A stretch of DNA of 64,000 nt from an uncultured Ruminococcus sp. (GCA_946413815.1 CAMKMD010000006.1:1-64000), one strand, 5' to 3'; positions 9,250-18,575 are shown, numbered from the stretch's first letter. A program made the numbers and translations. Notes: generated by a model from the letters alone, not told the origin.

Positions 9250-9793
9250 TGAGTATCGCCTCCTTGTTGTTATTGTATGCCTGAAGTGCTGTTTCCACAG
9301 CCTTCTTCATTCCCTTTGAGGAGAATGTGGCGCCGCTGACAGCGTCAAGTGTGACCTCAGGACCTGACTGTCCGTAGAACTGCTCGCGGAATGTCCCGAT
9401 ATCTCTTACCTTTGAACCGAGGCCGGGAGTCTCTCCGAGGGAGACGAACTCGATACCTGATACAGCACCGTCCGCATCGATTCCCACAAGGATATTGATA
9501 CCGCCCTTGGAATAGCCGTCAGCCACTACCTGTACAGCCGTTCTGCCGTCAGATGTGACTGCGATATTCTCTATCCCCTCTCCAAGATCACCATCAAGAA
9601 GACGGCAGTCTACCTTGCCGAAAAGAGATTCAACACTGGTGCTGAATTTAAGAGCCTTCTGTTCTGCTATCCTGTCCTTTGTAAGTTCATAGGCAAAGGT
9701 CAGCAGCAGAGCAGCTGCTATACATATTATAGTAAGAACAACAGCAGGCTTGATATTATCCCATGCTCCGCTCTTTGTTTTTGCTTCACTCAT
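9242..9793 (-). CDS. rnfG: Rnf electron-transport complex subunit G (FMN protein)
   Basis: RnfG carries an FMN covalently bound through phosphate to a threonine and passes electrons within Rnf. The 183-aa protein has one N-terminal membrane helix (about residues 16-35), an ETPGLG motif near 121, and the flavinylation motif SGAT with Thr at about 156, inside an FMN-binding domain. It overlaps rnfD by 4 nt and rnfE by 8 nt. The flavin transferase ApbE is not in this window. Confidence 0.96.
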   Translation of the reverse strand: MSEAKTKSGAWDNIKPAVVLTIICIAAALLLTFAYELTKDRIAEQKALKFSTSVESLFGKVDCRLLDGDLGEGIENIAVTSDGRTAVQVVADGYSKGGINILVGIDADGAVSGIEFVSLGETPGLGSKVRDIGTFREQFYGQSGPEVTLDAVSGATFSSKGMKKAVETALQAYNNNKEAILNG

Positions 9794-10743
9794 TCTTTTG
9801 CAGCCTCCTTTGCTCCGAATACCTTGGTCCTTGTGAGCTGCTCAATATACGGCGTGAGTACATTCATAAGCAGTATGGAGAAGGATACGCCCTCCGGATA
9901 TGAACCGAAACGGCGGATAACAAAGGTTATGATTCCGCATCCGAGGCCGAATACTATTTTTCCCTTTTTGGAAATAGGTGTTGTGGCATAATCTGTAGCC
10001 ATGAAGAATGCTCCGAGGAATACTCCTCCGGCAAGGATCTGTGCTACAGGATCGCAGCCTGCTATCAGGCAGAGCACGAAAAGGCTTCCGATAAAGGAAA
10101 GAGGTGCTGCAAGAGAGATCATCTTTCTTGCTGCAAGATAAAGTCCACCGATGAGAAGTGCAAGTGCACATGTCTCACCGAGACATCCGCCTGTGTTTCC
10201 GAGGAAGAGATCCATCAGCGATGGCTGACCTGCTTCATCTGTACCTATATAAATAAGAGGAGTTGCACTTGAAACAGCATCGGCAGTCTTGTACCAGAAA
10301 GGCTTTACCCAGTTTGTCATAGCCGAGGGGAAACTTACCATGAGAACGATTCGTGCTGTTATAGCCGGATTGGCAAAGTTCTGTCCCAGGCCTCCGAAAA
10401 GCTGTTTTACTATCACTATAGCTGTAAAGCTGCCTATCACTGCCATCCAGAAAGGAAGAGTGACAGGAAGGTTCATTGCCAGGATAAGGCCGGTCACTAC
10501 AGCGGAAAGATCACCAATGGTATTTTCGCGTTTCATAAGCTTACGGCTGAGGAATTCAAATGCAACGCAGCTTACGATACATACAGCTGCAAGTGCAAGC
10601 GCCCTGAGGCCGAAGATCACGCAGCCTGCTATAAATGCCGGCATAAGGGCAAGTATAACATTGAGCATGATATGCGATGTCTTGAGATAGTTCTCGTCGT
10701 GAGGTGACGGAGAAACGACCAGTTTTCTGTTTTCCATACTCAT
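9790..10743 (-). CDS. rnfD: Rnf electron-transport complex subunit D (FMN protein)
   Basis: RnfD is the large membrane subunit thought to form the ion path together with RnfG. The 317-aa sequence is strongly hydrophobic with about eight or nine predicted helices. It contains FGGLGQNFANPA and the flavinylation site SSAT with Thr at about 161. It lies between rnfC (4-nt gap) and rnfG (overlap). Length matches the family. Confidence 0.97.
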   Translation of the reverse strand: MSMENRKLVVSPSPHDENYLKTSHIMLNVILALMPAFIAGCVIFGLRALALAAVCIVSCVAFEFLSRKLMKRENTIGDLSAVVTGLILAMNLPVTLPFWMAVIGSFTAIVIVKQLFGGLGQNFANPAITARIVLMVSFPSAMTNWVKPFWYKTADAVSSATPLIYIGTDEAGQPSLMDLFLGNTGGCLGETCALALLIGGLYLAARKMISLAAPLSFIGSLFVLCLIAGCDPVAQILAGGVFLGAFFMATDYATTPISKKGKIVFGLGCGIITFVIRRFGSYPEGVSFSILLMNVLTPYIEQLTRTKVFGAKEAAKE

Positions 10744-10747
10744 TACC

Positions 10748-12025
10748 TCACTTTCTCGGGATCAGCATCTTGGCGAGCTGATTGGTCTCTGCCAGTTTTC
10801 TGTTGGCAGGACAGACATAAGTACAGCTTCCGCAGTTCATACAGAGCATGACCTTCAGCTTCTTCAGATCTTCTATATCCTTGATCTTGTATGCACGGTC
10901 TATCTCAGTAGGCATAAGGCCGAGGGGACATACATTGACGCAGCGTCCGCAGCGGATGCAGGCTGTTGTTTTTCTGTCGTCATAGGTCTTGAATGCAAGA
11001 ACCGCATTTGAGGTCTTTACAACAGGCATATCCATATCAGGTATAGACATACCCATCATGGGGCCGCCGCCGATGAGCTTGATGACTTTATCTGTCTCTG
11101 TCTTGCAGAATTCAAGTATCTCACGGAAGGAAGTGCCGATGACAGCTCTTACGTTCTTGGGCTCACCGACAGCATTGCCGTCAATAGTAAGACGGCGTGT
11201 GACAAGAGGCATACCGGTCTTCACATATCTGTACAGGAATGCGATGGTGGATACGTTTATAACGATAACTCCGGTATCAGCCGGGAGAGTTCCTTCCTCT
11301 ACTATACGGCCTGAGGAGTTGTAGATGATGACCTTCTCAGCACCCTGAGGATAAACTGAAGGAAGTGTTATTACATCGATGCCGTCGATCTTAGCTGTAA
11401 GCTCGGTATACCTTGCGATGGCCTCCGGCTTGTTCTCCTCGATCGCCAGCTTTGCTACCTTGATCCCAAGGTACTTCATCACCATTTCGATACCGCCCAT
11501 TACAGATTCTGTATCCTCTGTAAGCTCGCGGTAATCGGCTGTTATGTAGGGCTCACACTCGGCTCCGTTGATAACAAGGGTATCGACCTCGTTCTTGGGG
11601 TTCAGCTTTATGTGTGTCGGGAATCCGGCACCTCCGAGTCCGCAGGAACCGCTTTCACGGACCGCCTTGATGAAGCTCTCCTTATCAGTTACGACGGGCG
11701 GATGCACCTCATCTGATACCGTCTGGAGACCGTCAGTTTCGATCTCGACTGCCTTGCAGACAGCACCCATTGCCGTCTGATAGTCACTTATTGCCGTTAC
11801 TTTGCCGGATACGCCCGAATGAACAGGTACGCTGAACGGAGCATCGCAGTCGCCGATCTTCTGTCCGACAGCAACAGTATCTCCGACCTTAACCAGCGGC
11901 TGACACGGTACGCCCATGTGCATAGACATCGGGATGCGCACCTTTCCCGGTATGGGAAAGTCAACTGTAGCACTGTTTTCCGTATTCTTACGGTGCTTCA
12001 GTTTTATGCCGTTGAGTCTTTTCAT
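10748..12025 (-). CDS. rnfC: Rnf electron-transport complex subunit C (NADH-binding)
   Basis: RnfC is the peripheral NAD(H)- and FMN-binding subunit. The 425-aa protein starts with a barrel-sandwich domain (residues about 20-100), then an NAD/FMN region with GLGGAGFPTHIKL, and then two [4Fe-4S] motifs, CIRCGRCVNVCP and CMNCGSCTYVCP, near residues 355-405. It opens the rnfCDGEAB operon. The ATG at 12025 has an AGGAG site 8-9 nt upstream and a good promoter at 12080-12108. The long Ala-rich C-terminal extension of proteobacterial RnfC is absent, as is normal for Clostridia. Confidence 0.97.
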   Translation of the reverse strand: MKRLNGIKLKHRKNTENSATVDFPIPGKVRIPMSMHMGVPCQPLVKVGDTVAVGQKIGDCDAPFSVPVHSGVSGKVTAISDYQTAMGAVCKAVEIETDGLQTVSDEVHPPVVTDKESFIKAVRESGSCGLGGAGFPTHIKLNPKNEVDTLVINGAECEPYITADYRELTEDTESVMGGIEMVMKYLGIKVAKLAIEENKPEAIARYTELTAKIDGIDVITLPSVYPQGAEKVIIYNSSGRIVEEGTLPADTGVIVINVSTIAFLYRYVKTGMPLVTRRLTIDGNAVGEPKNVRAVIGTSFREILEFCKTETDKVIKLIGGGPMMGMSIPDMDMPVVKTSNAVLAFKTYDDRKTTACIRCGRCVNVCPLGLMPTEIDRAYKIKDIEDLKKLKVMLCMNCGSCTYVCPANRKLAETNQLAKMLIPRK

Positions 12026-12079
12026 ATTATTCTCCTCTCCACTTTAGTACTTACTAACGATTTAACCGCAGATATAATT

Positions 12080-12108
12080 ATTATACTATATATCTTCAGA
12101 TAATTCAA
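12080..12108 (-). promoter_or_regulatory. Promoter of the rnf operon
   Basis: TTGAAT (12108-12103), 17-bp spacer, TATAAT (12085-12080), about 55 nt upstream of rnfC. Confidence 0.75.
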
Positions 12109-12199
12109 GCATTTTTTCGCTTTTTCTTATTTAAATATAATAATGTAACACCGGTAAAATGACAATAAAGGCAAAAAGCTGACAGAAATGTACTTTAAT

Positions 12200-12236
12200 G
12201 CCCCTCCCCTGCCGCATATTGCGGCGGGGAAGGGGC
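12200..12236. repeat. Strong GC-rich inverted repeat between rnfC and the AraC gene
   Basis: GCCCCTCCCCTGCCGCA and TGCGGCGGGGAAGGGGC form a 17-bp near-perfect hairpin with a 3-nt loop. The + strand side is followed by a moderately T-rich run; the minus side is not. It is separate from the AraC terminator. It may insulate the rnf promoter from upstream transcription. The rest of 12109-12288 shows no gene. Confidence 0.6.
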
Positions 12237-12288
12237 TCTATTCTTCGTCTTATTGCGCATATTGATGAATCTGTATGAATCTGAGAAA

Positions 12289-12320
12289 ACAAAAAACCGC
12301 CGTGCTTGAAACGGCGGTCT
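12289..12320 (-). terminator. Terminator of the AraC-family gene
   Basis: ACCGCCGT and ACGGCGGT form an 8-bp stem with a 7-nt loop, followed on the minus strand by TTTTTTG, starting 13 nt after the stop at 12332. Confidence 0.9.
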
Positions 12321-12331
12321 CGATGTTTATT

Positions 12332-13084
12332 TTATCTTTTAGCAGATCTTCTTGAACCTGACTGCGGGAAATATGTGTCTTTGTATTCCTTCGGCGTCAG
12401 TCCGGTATGTCTGCGGAACTGCTTGATGAAGTAGCTCTGTGAGCTGAAGCTGAGGTGATTGCTTATCTCAAGAGCAGTATAATCAGAGAAGCGAAGCATA
12501 TTCTCAGCTGCTTCTATTTTCTTCTCCATGATATATGAGCTGATGGCAACGCCTGTCTCTGCCTTGAACAGTCTCGATATATAAGGTACGCTGCAGCCTG
12601 CATGAGAAGCTATATCCTGAACAAGAAGCTTATCGTTCAGGTTATCGCTGATATAGTCAAGAATGACTGTCATTGTTCTCGGGTAGATGCGGCCTGTGCT
12701 GATCTGTCTCATCCTCTTGGTAAACTCGATAACGATCTCATAGTAAACTGAGTTGATCTCCTTCTCGTTGGTACAGAGCTCTGCACGCTGGAGATAGGCA
12801 TCACTGAGAGCCTGTGCCTCGTCCTTTGACATACCGCTTGAGGAGCAGTAACGTGTAAGAAGGGCGATAGTAACTACCAGATGATACTTCAGATCCTTGA
12901 GGTGATCTTCGCAGAGTTTGCCGAATCCATCCTCTCCGAGAGGGGCGAAGAGGGTTTTTACGGTCTCCAGATTACCGGAACATACACCTTTGCAGAATGC
13001 CAGTTCCCTTTCGATCGGAGCAAGATCTTCAGCAGTGTTGTTCACACCGGAACGGCAAGATCTTACTGTTGAATTATTTTTCAT
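12332..13084 (-). CDS. AraC-family transcriptional regulator
   Basis: This 250-aa DNA-binding regulator has a C-terminal AraC double helix-turn-helix (residues about 140-240). The first helix-turn-helix lies around VQDIASHAGCSVPYISRLF and the second ends in the family signature FSSQSYFIKQFRRHTGLTPKEYK. The N-terminal 130 residues look helical and do not resemble a cupin sensor, so the signal is unknown. The ATG at 13084 is preceded by AGGAGG and its own promoter at 13114-13142. It is divergent from the fusion regulator at 13259, so one may control the other or a shared target; this is inference. Confidence 0.9.
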   Translation of the reverse strand: MKNNSTVRSCRSGVNNTAEDLAPIERELAFCKGVCSGNLETVKTLFAPLGEDGFGKLCEDHLKDLKYHLVVTIALLTRYCSSSGMSKDEAQALSDAYLQRAELCTNEKEINSVYYEIVIEFTKRMRQISTGRIYPRTMTVILDYISDNLNDKLLVQDIASHAGCSVPYISRLFKAETGVAISSYIMEKKIEAAENMLRFSDYTALEISNHLSFSSQSYFIKQFRRHTGLTPKEYKDTYFPQSGSRRSAKR

Positions 13085-13113
13085 ACTATACCTCCTGTGA
13101 TTTGTATATGTAT

Positions 13114-13142
13114 ATTTTACACCTTGTTTTAGTATGATTCAA
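13114..13142 (-). promoter_or_regulatory. Promoter of the AraC-family gene
   Basis: TTGAAT (13142-13137), 17-bp spacer, TAAAAT (13119-13114), about 30 nt before the ATG. Confidence 0.65.
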
Positions 13143-13184
13143 CCCCAAAATTGAATTTTTAGTGCCGAAAATGAAGAAAACCTA

Positions 13185-13213
13185 TTGCAATTAGAGTAAT
13201 ATTATGATATATT
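13185..13213 (+). promoter_or_regulatory. Promoter of the fusion regulator
   Basis: TTGCAA (13185-13190), 17-bp spacer, TATATT (13208-13213). It is divergent from the promoter at 13114-13142. Confidence 0.55.
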
Positions 13214-13258
13214 ATTAAATGTATGATAGTAAATACTTATCCCGTAGGAGGTGATACC

Positions 13259-15487
13259 GTGAAGAATCATATTGATATCGGCATCATAACTGCACAGGCA
13301 GCTGATTCTGAACAGCGTCAGATTTTATGCGGTATCATCGGAGAAGCTCAGAAGCTGGGAATGAATTCCATCGTTCTTTCCAACATCTACAATTCTTCTG
13401 AATATTTTGCCGATGTTGAAGTAGAGAACCGTATCTATGATCAGATACTTTCAAAGCAGCTCGACGGTATCATCCTTACGGCTGAATCCTTCCTCAATCA
13501 GGAGCTACAGGCGCGTATCAACGGTCTTCTTAAGCAGAGAAGCGATATCCCGGTCATTGTAACCGGAGCCGAGATAGAGGGATTTGAGTGCATAAACAAT
13601 GATGTCCGCGCCGATACAAAAGATATCATCGATCATCTTATCGAAGCACACAGCTTCTCCAGGATCGATTTTCTCACAGGTCCGGCTGAATATGATACCT
13701 CCATCCTCAGAGCCGAAGGATATAAGGATTCACTGTGCGCCCACGGTATACCATTCAGGGAGAACAGGGTAATTTACGGAGATTTCTGGATGAACTCAGG
13801 TGAGAAGCTTGCCGACGAATACATAAGCGGAAAACGACCGCTTCCGGAGGCTGTTGCCTGTGCAAATGACTACATGGCATACGGCCTTTGTGACAGGCTT
13901 ATGGAGAACGGTATCAGTATACCTGACAAGGTGACAGTTACCGGATATGAATATATCGGTTCAAGGTGCTATCATAACCCTATACTGACAACCTATCAGC
14001 GAAACAGAACTGCGCTAGGCGCCCGGGCTGCTTCCATTATCTACAGCAGGATCACGGGAAAACAGACTTCTCTTCCGGATATCAGCGGGCACATCGTGCT
14101 CGGCGACAGCTGTGCCTGCTGTGCAGATGATACTACTCTTTGTGCAGAGCTTTCGGCCATCCGAAGAGAGATGTTTTTCAGCCGGATGAACCTCACCGGA
14201 AACTTTGAGCAGCAGCTGACCATCTGCCGTTCTGTAAGCGATTATGTGGGTGTATTGCAGGAATTCGTCTATCTGATACGTGATATCAGGGGGCTGTATC
14301 TTTGCCTGCACGACAACTGGTGTAGCATGGAGCAGACTAAAGATCCCATGTCAGCAGAAACTGGTGACTCCATGATATGCTATACTATCATGCGTCCTGA
14401 CGGCAACTGTCCGAAGCCCGTCGTATTCCGCACTCTTGAAGAATTGCCGCCTGTTATCTGCCAGACAGACAAGGAGCTTGTATTGTATAACTGCCCTATA
14501 TTCTTTTCGGGCAAGTATTTCGGATATTTCATCCTGCAGTATGACCACGCGGACAGCTATGATATCATATTCCGGGACTGGCTGAAAACAGCTGCAAGCG
14601 CTCTTGAACTCCTGCGAATGAAGAATGACATCAACACGCTGCTTGAGTGCCGTGATCTTTCCGTTCAGCATGACTCAACTACGGGTATGCTTAACGAAAA
14701 GGGGCTTGAAAACGAGCTGCGCCTTATGCTGAGCAGAAATCCGGACGATCAGTCAATTGCGTTTGTTCTTATACGTACTGCAGCCTTTACAGATGACATC
14801 AATATAGATTCAAAAAGAGCAGGAATAGAACTCGACCGCAAGATCGCTTCTATCCTGACTTCACAATGCAGCATTTCCGATCTGTGCGGAAAGATCGCTG
14901 ACAAGACCTATGCTTTCATCAGGACTTCATTAAAAGGCGAAGATGACTTCAGGATGCTGCCCGACAGGATCTCCACTCTTATTGTATACTCGGAGCAGTA
15001 CCGTGAAAACTTCGGCCATGATTCTGTTATTATGTGCAGCCGGCAGTGCTGTACAAAGGACTTTGACTATAATACCATTCTCAGGGAACTGCTGGATGAA
15101 GCTGATGACAGGCTGTATACAAGCTCACTCCTTCACAGGAATCCCTATTACTCCGTATACTCCGGAGTGAGGGAGCTTATCTACAGCACCCCCTCCATAG
15201 ATCACAACTCGGCAGAAATATGCAGATCGCTGACTCATAGTGAGGGTTATTTCCGCTCTGTATATAAGGAGCTGTTTGGCATCAGCTTCCATCAGGACCT
15301 TATCAGGAGCCGAATCTCACTGGCTAAATACCTTATACTCACCTCTTCCATGAGCATAGAGATGATCGCGGAAAGCTGCGGTTATGTTGATACAAAACAT
15401 TTTTACCATCAGTTTCGGAAACTGACGGGAGTAAGTCCGAGAAAATACAAGCTCTCGGATCCTTCCGTAAACATAAAGGAGGGTTGA
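13259..15487 (+). CDS. Sensor/GGDEF-like/AraC fusion transcriptional regulator
   Basis: The start is GTG at 13259, because AGGAGGTG sits 5 nt upstream; the ATG at 13223 given by the ORF track has no such site. The protein is 742 aa. Residues about 1-290 resemble the LacI/PBP1-type sugar-sensing fold (IDIGIITAQ, ACANDYMAYGLCDRL, VTVTGYEYIG) but lack the N-terminal LacI helix-turn-helix. Residues about 300-480 are a linker or GAF-like region. Residues about 480-630 begin like a GGDEF domain (DSTTGMLNEKGLENEL), but the GGDEF signature is replaced by GKIADKTYAFI, so cyclase activity is unlikely. The C-terminal 100 residues are an AraC helix-turn-helix ending HFYHQFRKLTGVSPRKYK. It probably senses a small molecule and regulates nearby or distant transport or sugar genes. 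It may be cotranscribed with the GNAT gene 1 nt downstream. Confidence 0.85.
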   Translation: MKNHIDIGIITAQAADSEQRQILCGIIGEAQKLGMNSIVLSNIYNSSEYFADVEVENRIYDQILSKQLDGIILTAESFLNQELQARINGLLKQRSDIPVIVTGAEIEGFECINNDVRADTKDIIDHLIEAHSFSRIDFLTGPAEYDTSILRAEGYKDSLCAHGIPFRENRVIYGDFWMNSGEKLADEYISGKRPLPEAVACANDYMAYGLCDRLMENGISIPDKVTVTGYEYIGSRCYHNPILTTYQRNRTALGARAASIIYSRITGKQTSLPDISGHIVLGDSCACCADDTTLCAELSAIRREMFFSRMNLTGNFEQQLTICRSVSDYVGVLQEFVYLIRDIRGLYLCLHDNWCSMEQTKDPMSAETGDSMICYTIMRPDGNCPKPVVFRTLEELPPVICQTDKELVLYNCPIFFSGKYFGYFILQYDHADSYDIIFRDWLKTAASALELLRMKNDINTLLECRDLSVQHDSTTGMLNEKGLENELRLMLSRNPDDQSIAFVLIRTAAFTDDINIDSKRAGIELDRKIASILTSQCSISDLCGKIADKTYAFIRTSLKGEDDFRMLPDRISTLIVYSEQYRENFGHDSVIMCSRQCCTKDFDYNTILRELLDEADDRLYTSSLLHRNPYYSVYSGVRELIYSTPSIDHNSAEICRSLTHSEGYFRSVYKELFGISFHQDLIRSRISLAKYLILTSSMSIEMIAESCGYVDTKHFYHQFRKLTGVSPRKYKLSDPSVNIKEG

Positions 15488-15488
15488 T

Positions 15489-16031
15489 ATGGAACTCAGA
15501 CCTATAAAAAGAGGAACTATAGACGAAAAGAATGCTGAGGAGGTCAATATAGAAGCCTTCCCGGAAAACGAATATGTCCCTGTATCCGACCTGCTCAATT
15601 CAGTAGAGAATGGTGATATGGATATGCTGGCCATATATACGGAATACGGGTTTTCAGGCTTCCTGATGACCAGAAAGTGGACAGACTTCATATATCTGTG
15701 CTTTTTTGCAGTAAAGAAGGAACTCAGGAACAAGGGCATCGGTTCTGAAACGCTACGTAAGCTGAAGGAATACTATAACGGACTTGAGATCACCGTGGAC
15801 TACGAAGCGCCTGATGAGAGCTGCGACAACAACGAGCAGAGGATAAGTAGACGAGGTTTCTATAAGCGTTGCGGATTCCATGTGACCGGCTGGTACCAGT
15901 ACTACATGGACTGTGAGTTTGAGATTGCAAGCACTCAGGTGCCGTTCAACAAGGAATCATTTGAAGCGCTCAACGCCTTCATACATTCAAGGGTGCCTGA
16001 GTTTGACCCGCATCTATACCGTAAAGACTGA
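15489..16031 (+). CDS. GNAT-family N-acetyltransferase
   Basis: A 180-aa acetyltransferase-fold protein. The acetyl-CoA pyrophosphate-binding motif A is seen as FFAVKKELRNKGIGSETL (residues about 71-88), followed by the FYKRCGFHVTGWY motif typical of the C-terminal part of GNAT domains. The substrate cannot be told from sequence. The start at 15489 has an AGGAGGG site reaching back into the end of the upstream regulator, so the two genes are probably one unit, ending at the terminator at 16033-16067. Confidence 0.88.
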   Translation: MELRPIKRGTIDEKNAEEVNIEAFPENEYVPVSDLLNSVENGDMDMLAIYTEYGFSGFLMTRKWTDFIYLCFFAVKKELRNKGIGSETLRKLKEYYNGLEITVDYEAPDESCDNNEQRISRRGFYKRCGFHVTGWYQYYMDCEFEIASTQVPFNKESFEALNAFIHSRVPEFDPHLYRKD

Positions 16032-16032
16032 A

Positions 16033-16067
16033 AAACCGGACAGATACATAAGGTATCTGTCCGGTTT
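16033..16067 (+). terminator. Terminator of the fusion regulator-GNAT unit
   Basis: AAACCGGACAGATAC pairs with GTATCTGTCCGGTTT (15 bp, 5-nt loop) followed by GTTTTG. It may also serve the converging feo operon on the minus strand, which ends at 16081. Confidence 0.92.
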
Positions 16068-16080
16068 GTTTTGCACAGAA

Positions 16081-16221
16081 CTATTCTTTTCGGCAGCCGC
16101 TGCACTTTGAACAGTCACCGCAGCAGGAGTTTCCGTTTTTACGCGACCGGATGATCTGTCTGACAGCCAGCAGTACAGACAGCACTATCAGTATAACGAG
16201 GATGATATCAAGCCGGCTCAT
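16081..16221 (-). CDS. FeoB-associated Cys-rich membrane protein
   Basis: A 46-aa protein starting at ATG 16221, which overlaps the feoB stop in ATGA and points to translational coupling. The 73-aa ORF in the track includes upstream frame only. It has one membrane helix (residues 5-22) and a Cys-rich tail NSCCGDCSKCSGC typical of the small proteins found after feoB in Firmicutes. It probably binds Fe(II) at the cytoplasmic mouth of the transporter or aids FeoB assembly; that role is inferred. Confidence 0.88.
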   Translation of the reverse strand: MSRLDIILVILIVLSVLLAVRQIIRSRKNGNSCCGDCSKCSGCRKE

Positions 16222-18554
16222 AACAGTTGTCCTATCAGATTGACTATTGTGGCTGCCGCCCATGCTACGATACACTGCCATACAACAACGAACAATGCCC
16301 ATTTTTTTCCAAGCTCACGCTTTATGGCAGCTATCGCTGCTACGCATGGTGTATAGAGGAGAGAGAATACAAGCAGTGCAGCTGCACCGGATGTAGTAAG
16401 CGCGTCAGCAACTCCTCCTGCAAAGAGGATTTCAAGAGTTGACACAACGCTCTCCTTAGCCATGAAACCGCTTATAAGAGCTGTTACTATACGCCAGTCC
16501 GCCAGTCCGGCAGGCTTCATGAGTGGAGCGATCATGCCGGCAAATGCCGCAAGCATACTGTCCTTTGAATCTGTTACTATATTGAGACGGAAATCGAAGC
16601 TCTGGAGGAACCACACAACGATGGTGGCTATAAGTATGACTGAAAACGCTCTCTGGAGGAAATCCTTTGCCTTATCCCAGAGAAGACGGGCAACATTGAT
16701 AAAGCCGGGAAGACGGTAATTCGGGAGCTCCATTACAAATGGTACTGCGTCACCTCTGAACTTTGTATTCCTGTAGAGAAGAGCAGCAAGTATGCCGGTC
16801 ACTATACCGAGGAGGTAGAGACCCGTCATTATGAATGCTCCCCTTCCCGGGAAGAATACGCTTACAAAAAAACCGTATATCGGAAGCTTTGCTGTACAGC
16901 TCATGAAAGGGGTAAGAAGTATTGTCATCTTTCGGTCGCGCTCACTGGGCATTGTGCGGGTGGACATGACTGCGGGAACAGTACAGCCGAAGCCGATAAG
17001 AAGCGGCACTATGCTCCGTCCGGAAAGGCCTATCTTACGGAGCAGCTTGTCCATGAAGAAAGCAACTCTTGCTATATACCCGCTGTCCTCGAGCAGAGAA
17101 AGGAAGAAAAACAGTGTGACGATTATAGGGAGGAAGCTGAGAACACTGCCGACTCCGGTAAAGATGCCGTCAATGATAAGACCGTGGATGACATCGTTGA
17201 CACCGGCTGAAGCAAGGCCGCGGTCAGCAGCTGCTGTGAGCTTGTCTATGCCTGATTCGAGCAGAGACTGCATCCATGCACCTATGACATTGAAGGTGAG
17301 AAAGAATACAAGCGCCATAATAAGTATAAAGGCAGGAATAGCCGTATACTTGCCGGTCAGAATCTTGTCGATATGACGGCTGCGGATATGTTCCTTGCTT
17401 TCATGCGGACGTATTACTGTGTCCCGACAGACACGGTGTATGTATGAAAAGCGCATATCCGCTATAGCTGCGCTTCTGTCAAGCTTTCGCTCCTTCTCCA
17501 TCTGCAGAACGATATGCTCAACCATCTCGGTCTCATTCTGTTCAAGCGAAAGCTGTTTCAGGACAAGCGGATCTCCTTCTATGACCTTGCTTGCTGCAAA
17601 TCGGACGGGCAGTCCTGCTGCTTTGGCGTGGTCATCTATAAGGTGGCTGATAGCATGAAGGCAGCGATGAACTGCTCCTCCGTTCTCTGTGGCATCACAG
17701 TAATCCTGCTCGACAGGCCTTTCCTGATAATGCGCGATATGGATGGCATGGTCGATTAGCTCGTCAACACCAGAATTCTTCGCGGCGGATATGGGAACTA
17801 CGGGAACACCGAGCATCTTTTCCATAGCGTTGACATCAACAGAACCGCCGTTTGCGGTAAGCTCGTCCATCATATTCAAAGCCACTACCATAGGGATATC
17901 CATTTCAAGAAGCTGCATGGTCAGGTACAGATTTCTTTCGATATTGGTAGCGTCAACTATGTTTATGATAGCATGAGGCTTCTCGTCAAGGACGAAGTTT
18001 CGTGATACTATCTCTTCACTGCTGTAGGGTGACATAGAATATATTCCCGGCAGATCGGTCACAAGGGTATCGTGGTGTCCTGTTATCTCACCGTCCTTGC
18101 GGTCGACTGTAACTCCGGGGAAATTTCCAACGTGCTGGTTGGAACCGGTAAGGCGGTTGAAAAGGGTCGTCTTGCCGCAGTTCTGATTGCCTACAAGTGC
18201 AAACTTCATTACAGTACCGTCAGGGAGCGGATTGCCGCTGCCCTTGGGGTGGAACTTGCCGCCCTCACCAAGTCCGGGATGCTCTGTTTTACGCTTCTTC
18301 CGGATGTCTGAATGAACAGCTGATGAAGTTTCGACAGGCTCTACCATGATCTTTTCGGCATCAGCAATCCGAAGTGTAAGCTCATATCCTCTGATCTGAA
18401 GCTCCATAGGATCGCCCATAGGAGCGTACTTAACGACCTTGACTTCCGCTCCGGGTATTATACCCATATCGAGAAAATGCTGTCGCAGTGCGCCTTCACC
18501 GCCGACCTCCAGGACAGATGCTGACTTTCCGATCTCAAGTTCCTTAAGATTCAT
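16218..18554 (-). CDS. feoB: Ferrous iron transporter, FeoA-FeoB fusion
   Basis: GTP-driven Fe(II) importer of the cytoplasmic membrane. I choose ATG 18554 (MNLKELEIG), with AAAGGAAG 5 nt upstream, giving 778 aa; the ORF-track start at 18593 lies in the leader hairpin. Residues 1-75 are a FeoA (SH3-like) domain. A linker of about 40 residues follows, then the FeoB G domain with G1 GNQNCGKTT, DLPGIYS and NMMDE, then two Gate domains with about eight to ten membrane helices, including LLIGFGCTVPAVMSTRTM with the conserved Cys. FeoA and FeoB are usually separate genes; fusions are known in some Clostridia. Terminal gene order is feoAB then the Cys-rich protein. Confidence 0.96.
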   Translation of the reverse strand: MNLKELEIGKSASVLEVGGEGALRQHFLDMGIIPGAEVKVVKYAPMGDPMELQIRGYELTLRIADAEKIMVEPVETSSAVHSDIRKKRKTEHPGLGEGGKFHPKGSGNPLPDGTVMKFALVGNQNCGKTTLFNRLTGSNQHVGNFPGVTVDRKDGEITGHHDTLVTDLPGIYSMSPYSSEEIVSRNFVLDEKPHAIINIVDATNIERNLYLTMQLLEMDIPMVVALNMMDELTANGGSVDVNAMEKMLGVPVVPISAAKNSGVDELIDHAIHIAHYQERPVEQDYCDATENGGAVHRCLHAISHLIDDHAKAAGLPVRFAASKVIEGDPLVLKQLSLEQNETEMVEHIVLQMEKERKLDRSAAIADMRFSYIHRVCRDTVIRPHESKEHIRSRHIDKILTGKYTAIPAFILIMALVFFLTFNVIGAWMQSLLESGIDKLTAAADRGLASAGVNDVIHGLIIDGIFTGVGSVLSFLPIIVTLFFFLSLLEDSGYIARVAFFMDKLLRKIGLSGRSIVPLLIGFGCTVPAVMSTRTMPSERDRKMTILLTPFMSCTAKLPIYGFFVSVFFPGRGAFIMTGLYLLGIVTGILAALLYRNTKFRGDAVPFVMELPNYRLPGFINVARLLWDKAKDFLQRAFSVILIATIVVWFLQSFDFRLNIVTDSKDSMLAAFAGMIAPLMKPAGLADWRIVTALISGFMAKESVVSTLEILFAGGVADALTTSGAAALLVFSLLYTPCVAAIAAIKRELGKKWALFVVVWQCIVAWAAATIVNLIGQLL

Positions 18555-18575
18555 ATTTCTTCCTTTCAAAACTAC

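Noticed and set aside
12200-12236. Candidate terminator for the AraC or rnf transcripts
   Set aside because: It has no T run on the minus strand and no gene ends beside it on the + strand; the AraC terminator is the separate hairpin at 12289-12320. It is kept only as an inverted repeat.
12881-13100. + strand ORFs over the start of the AraC gene
   Set aside because: They lie antisense to a clear AraC gene and its promoter.
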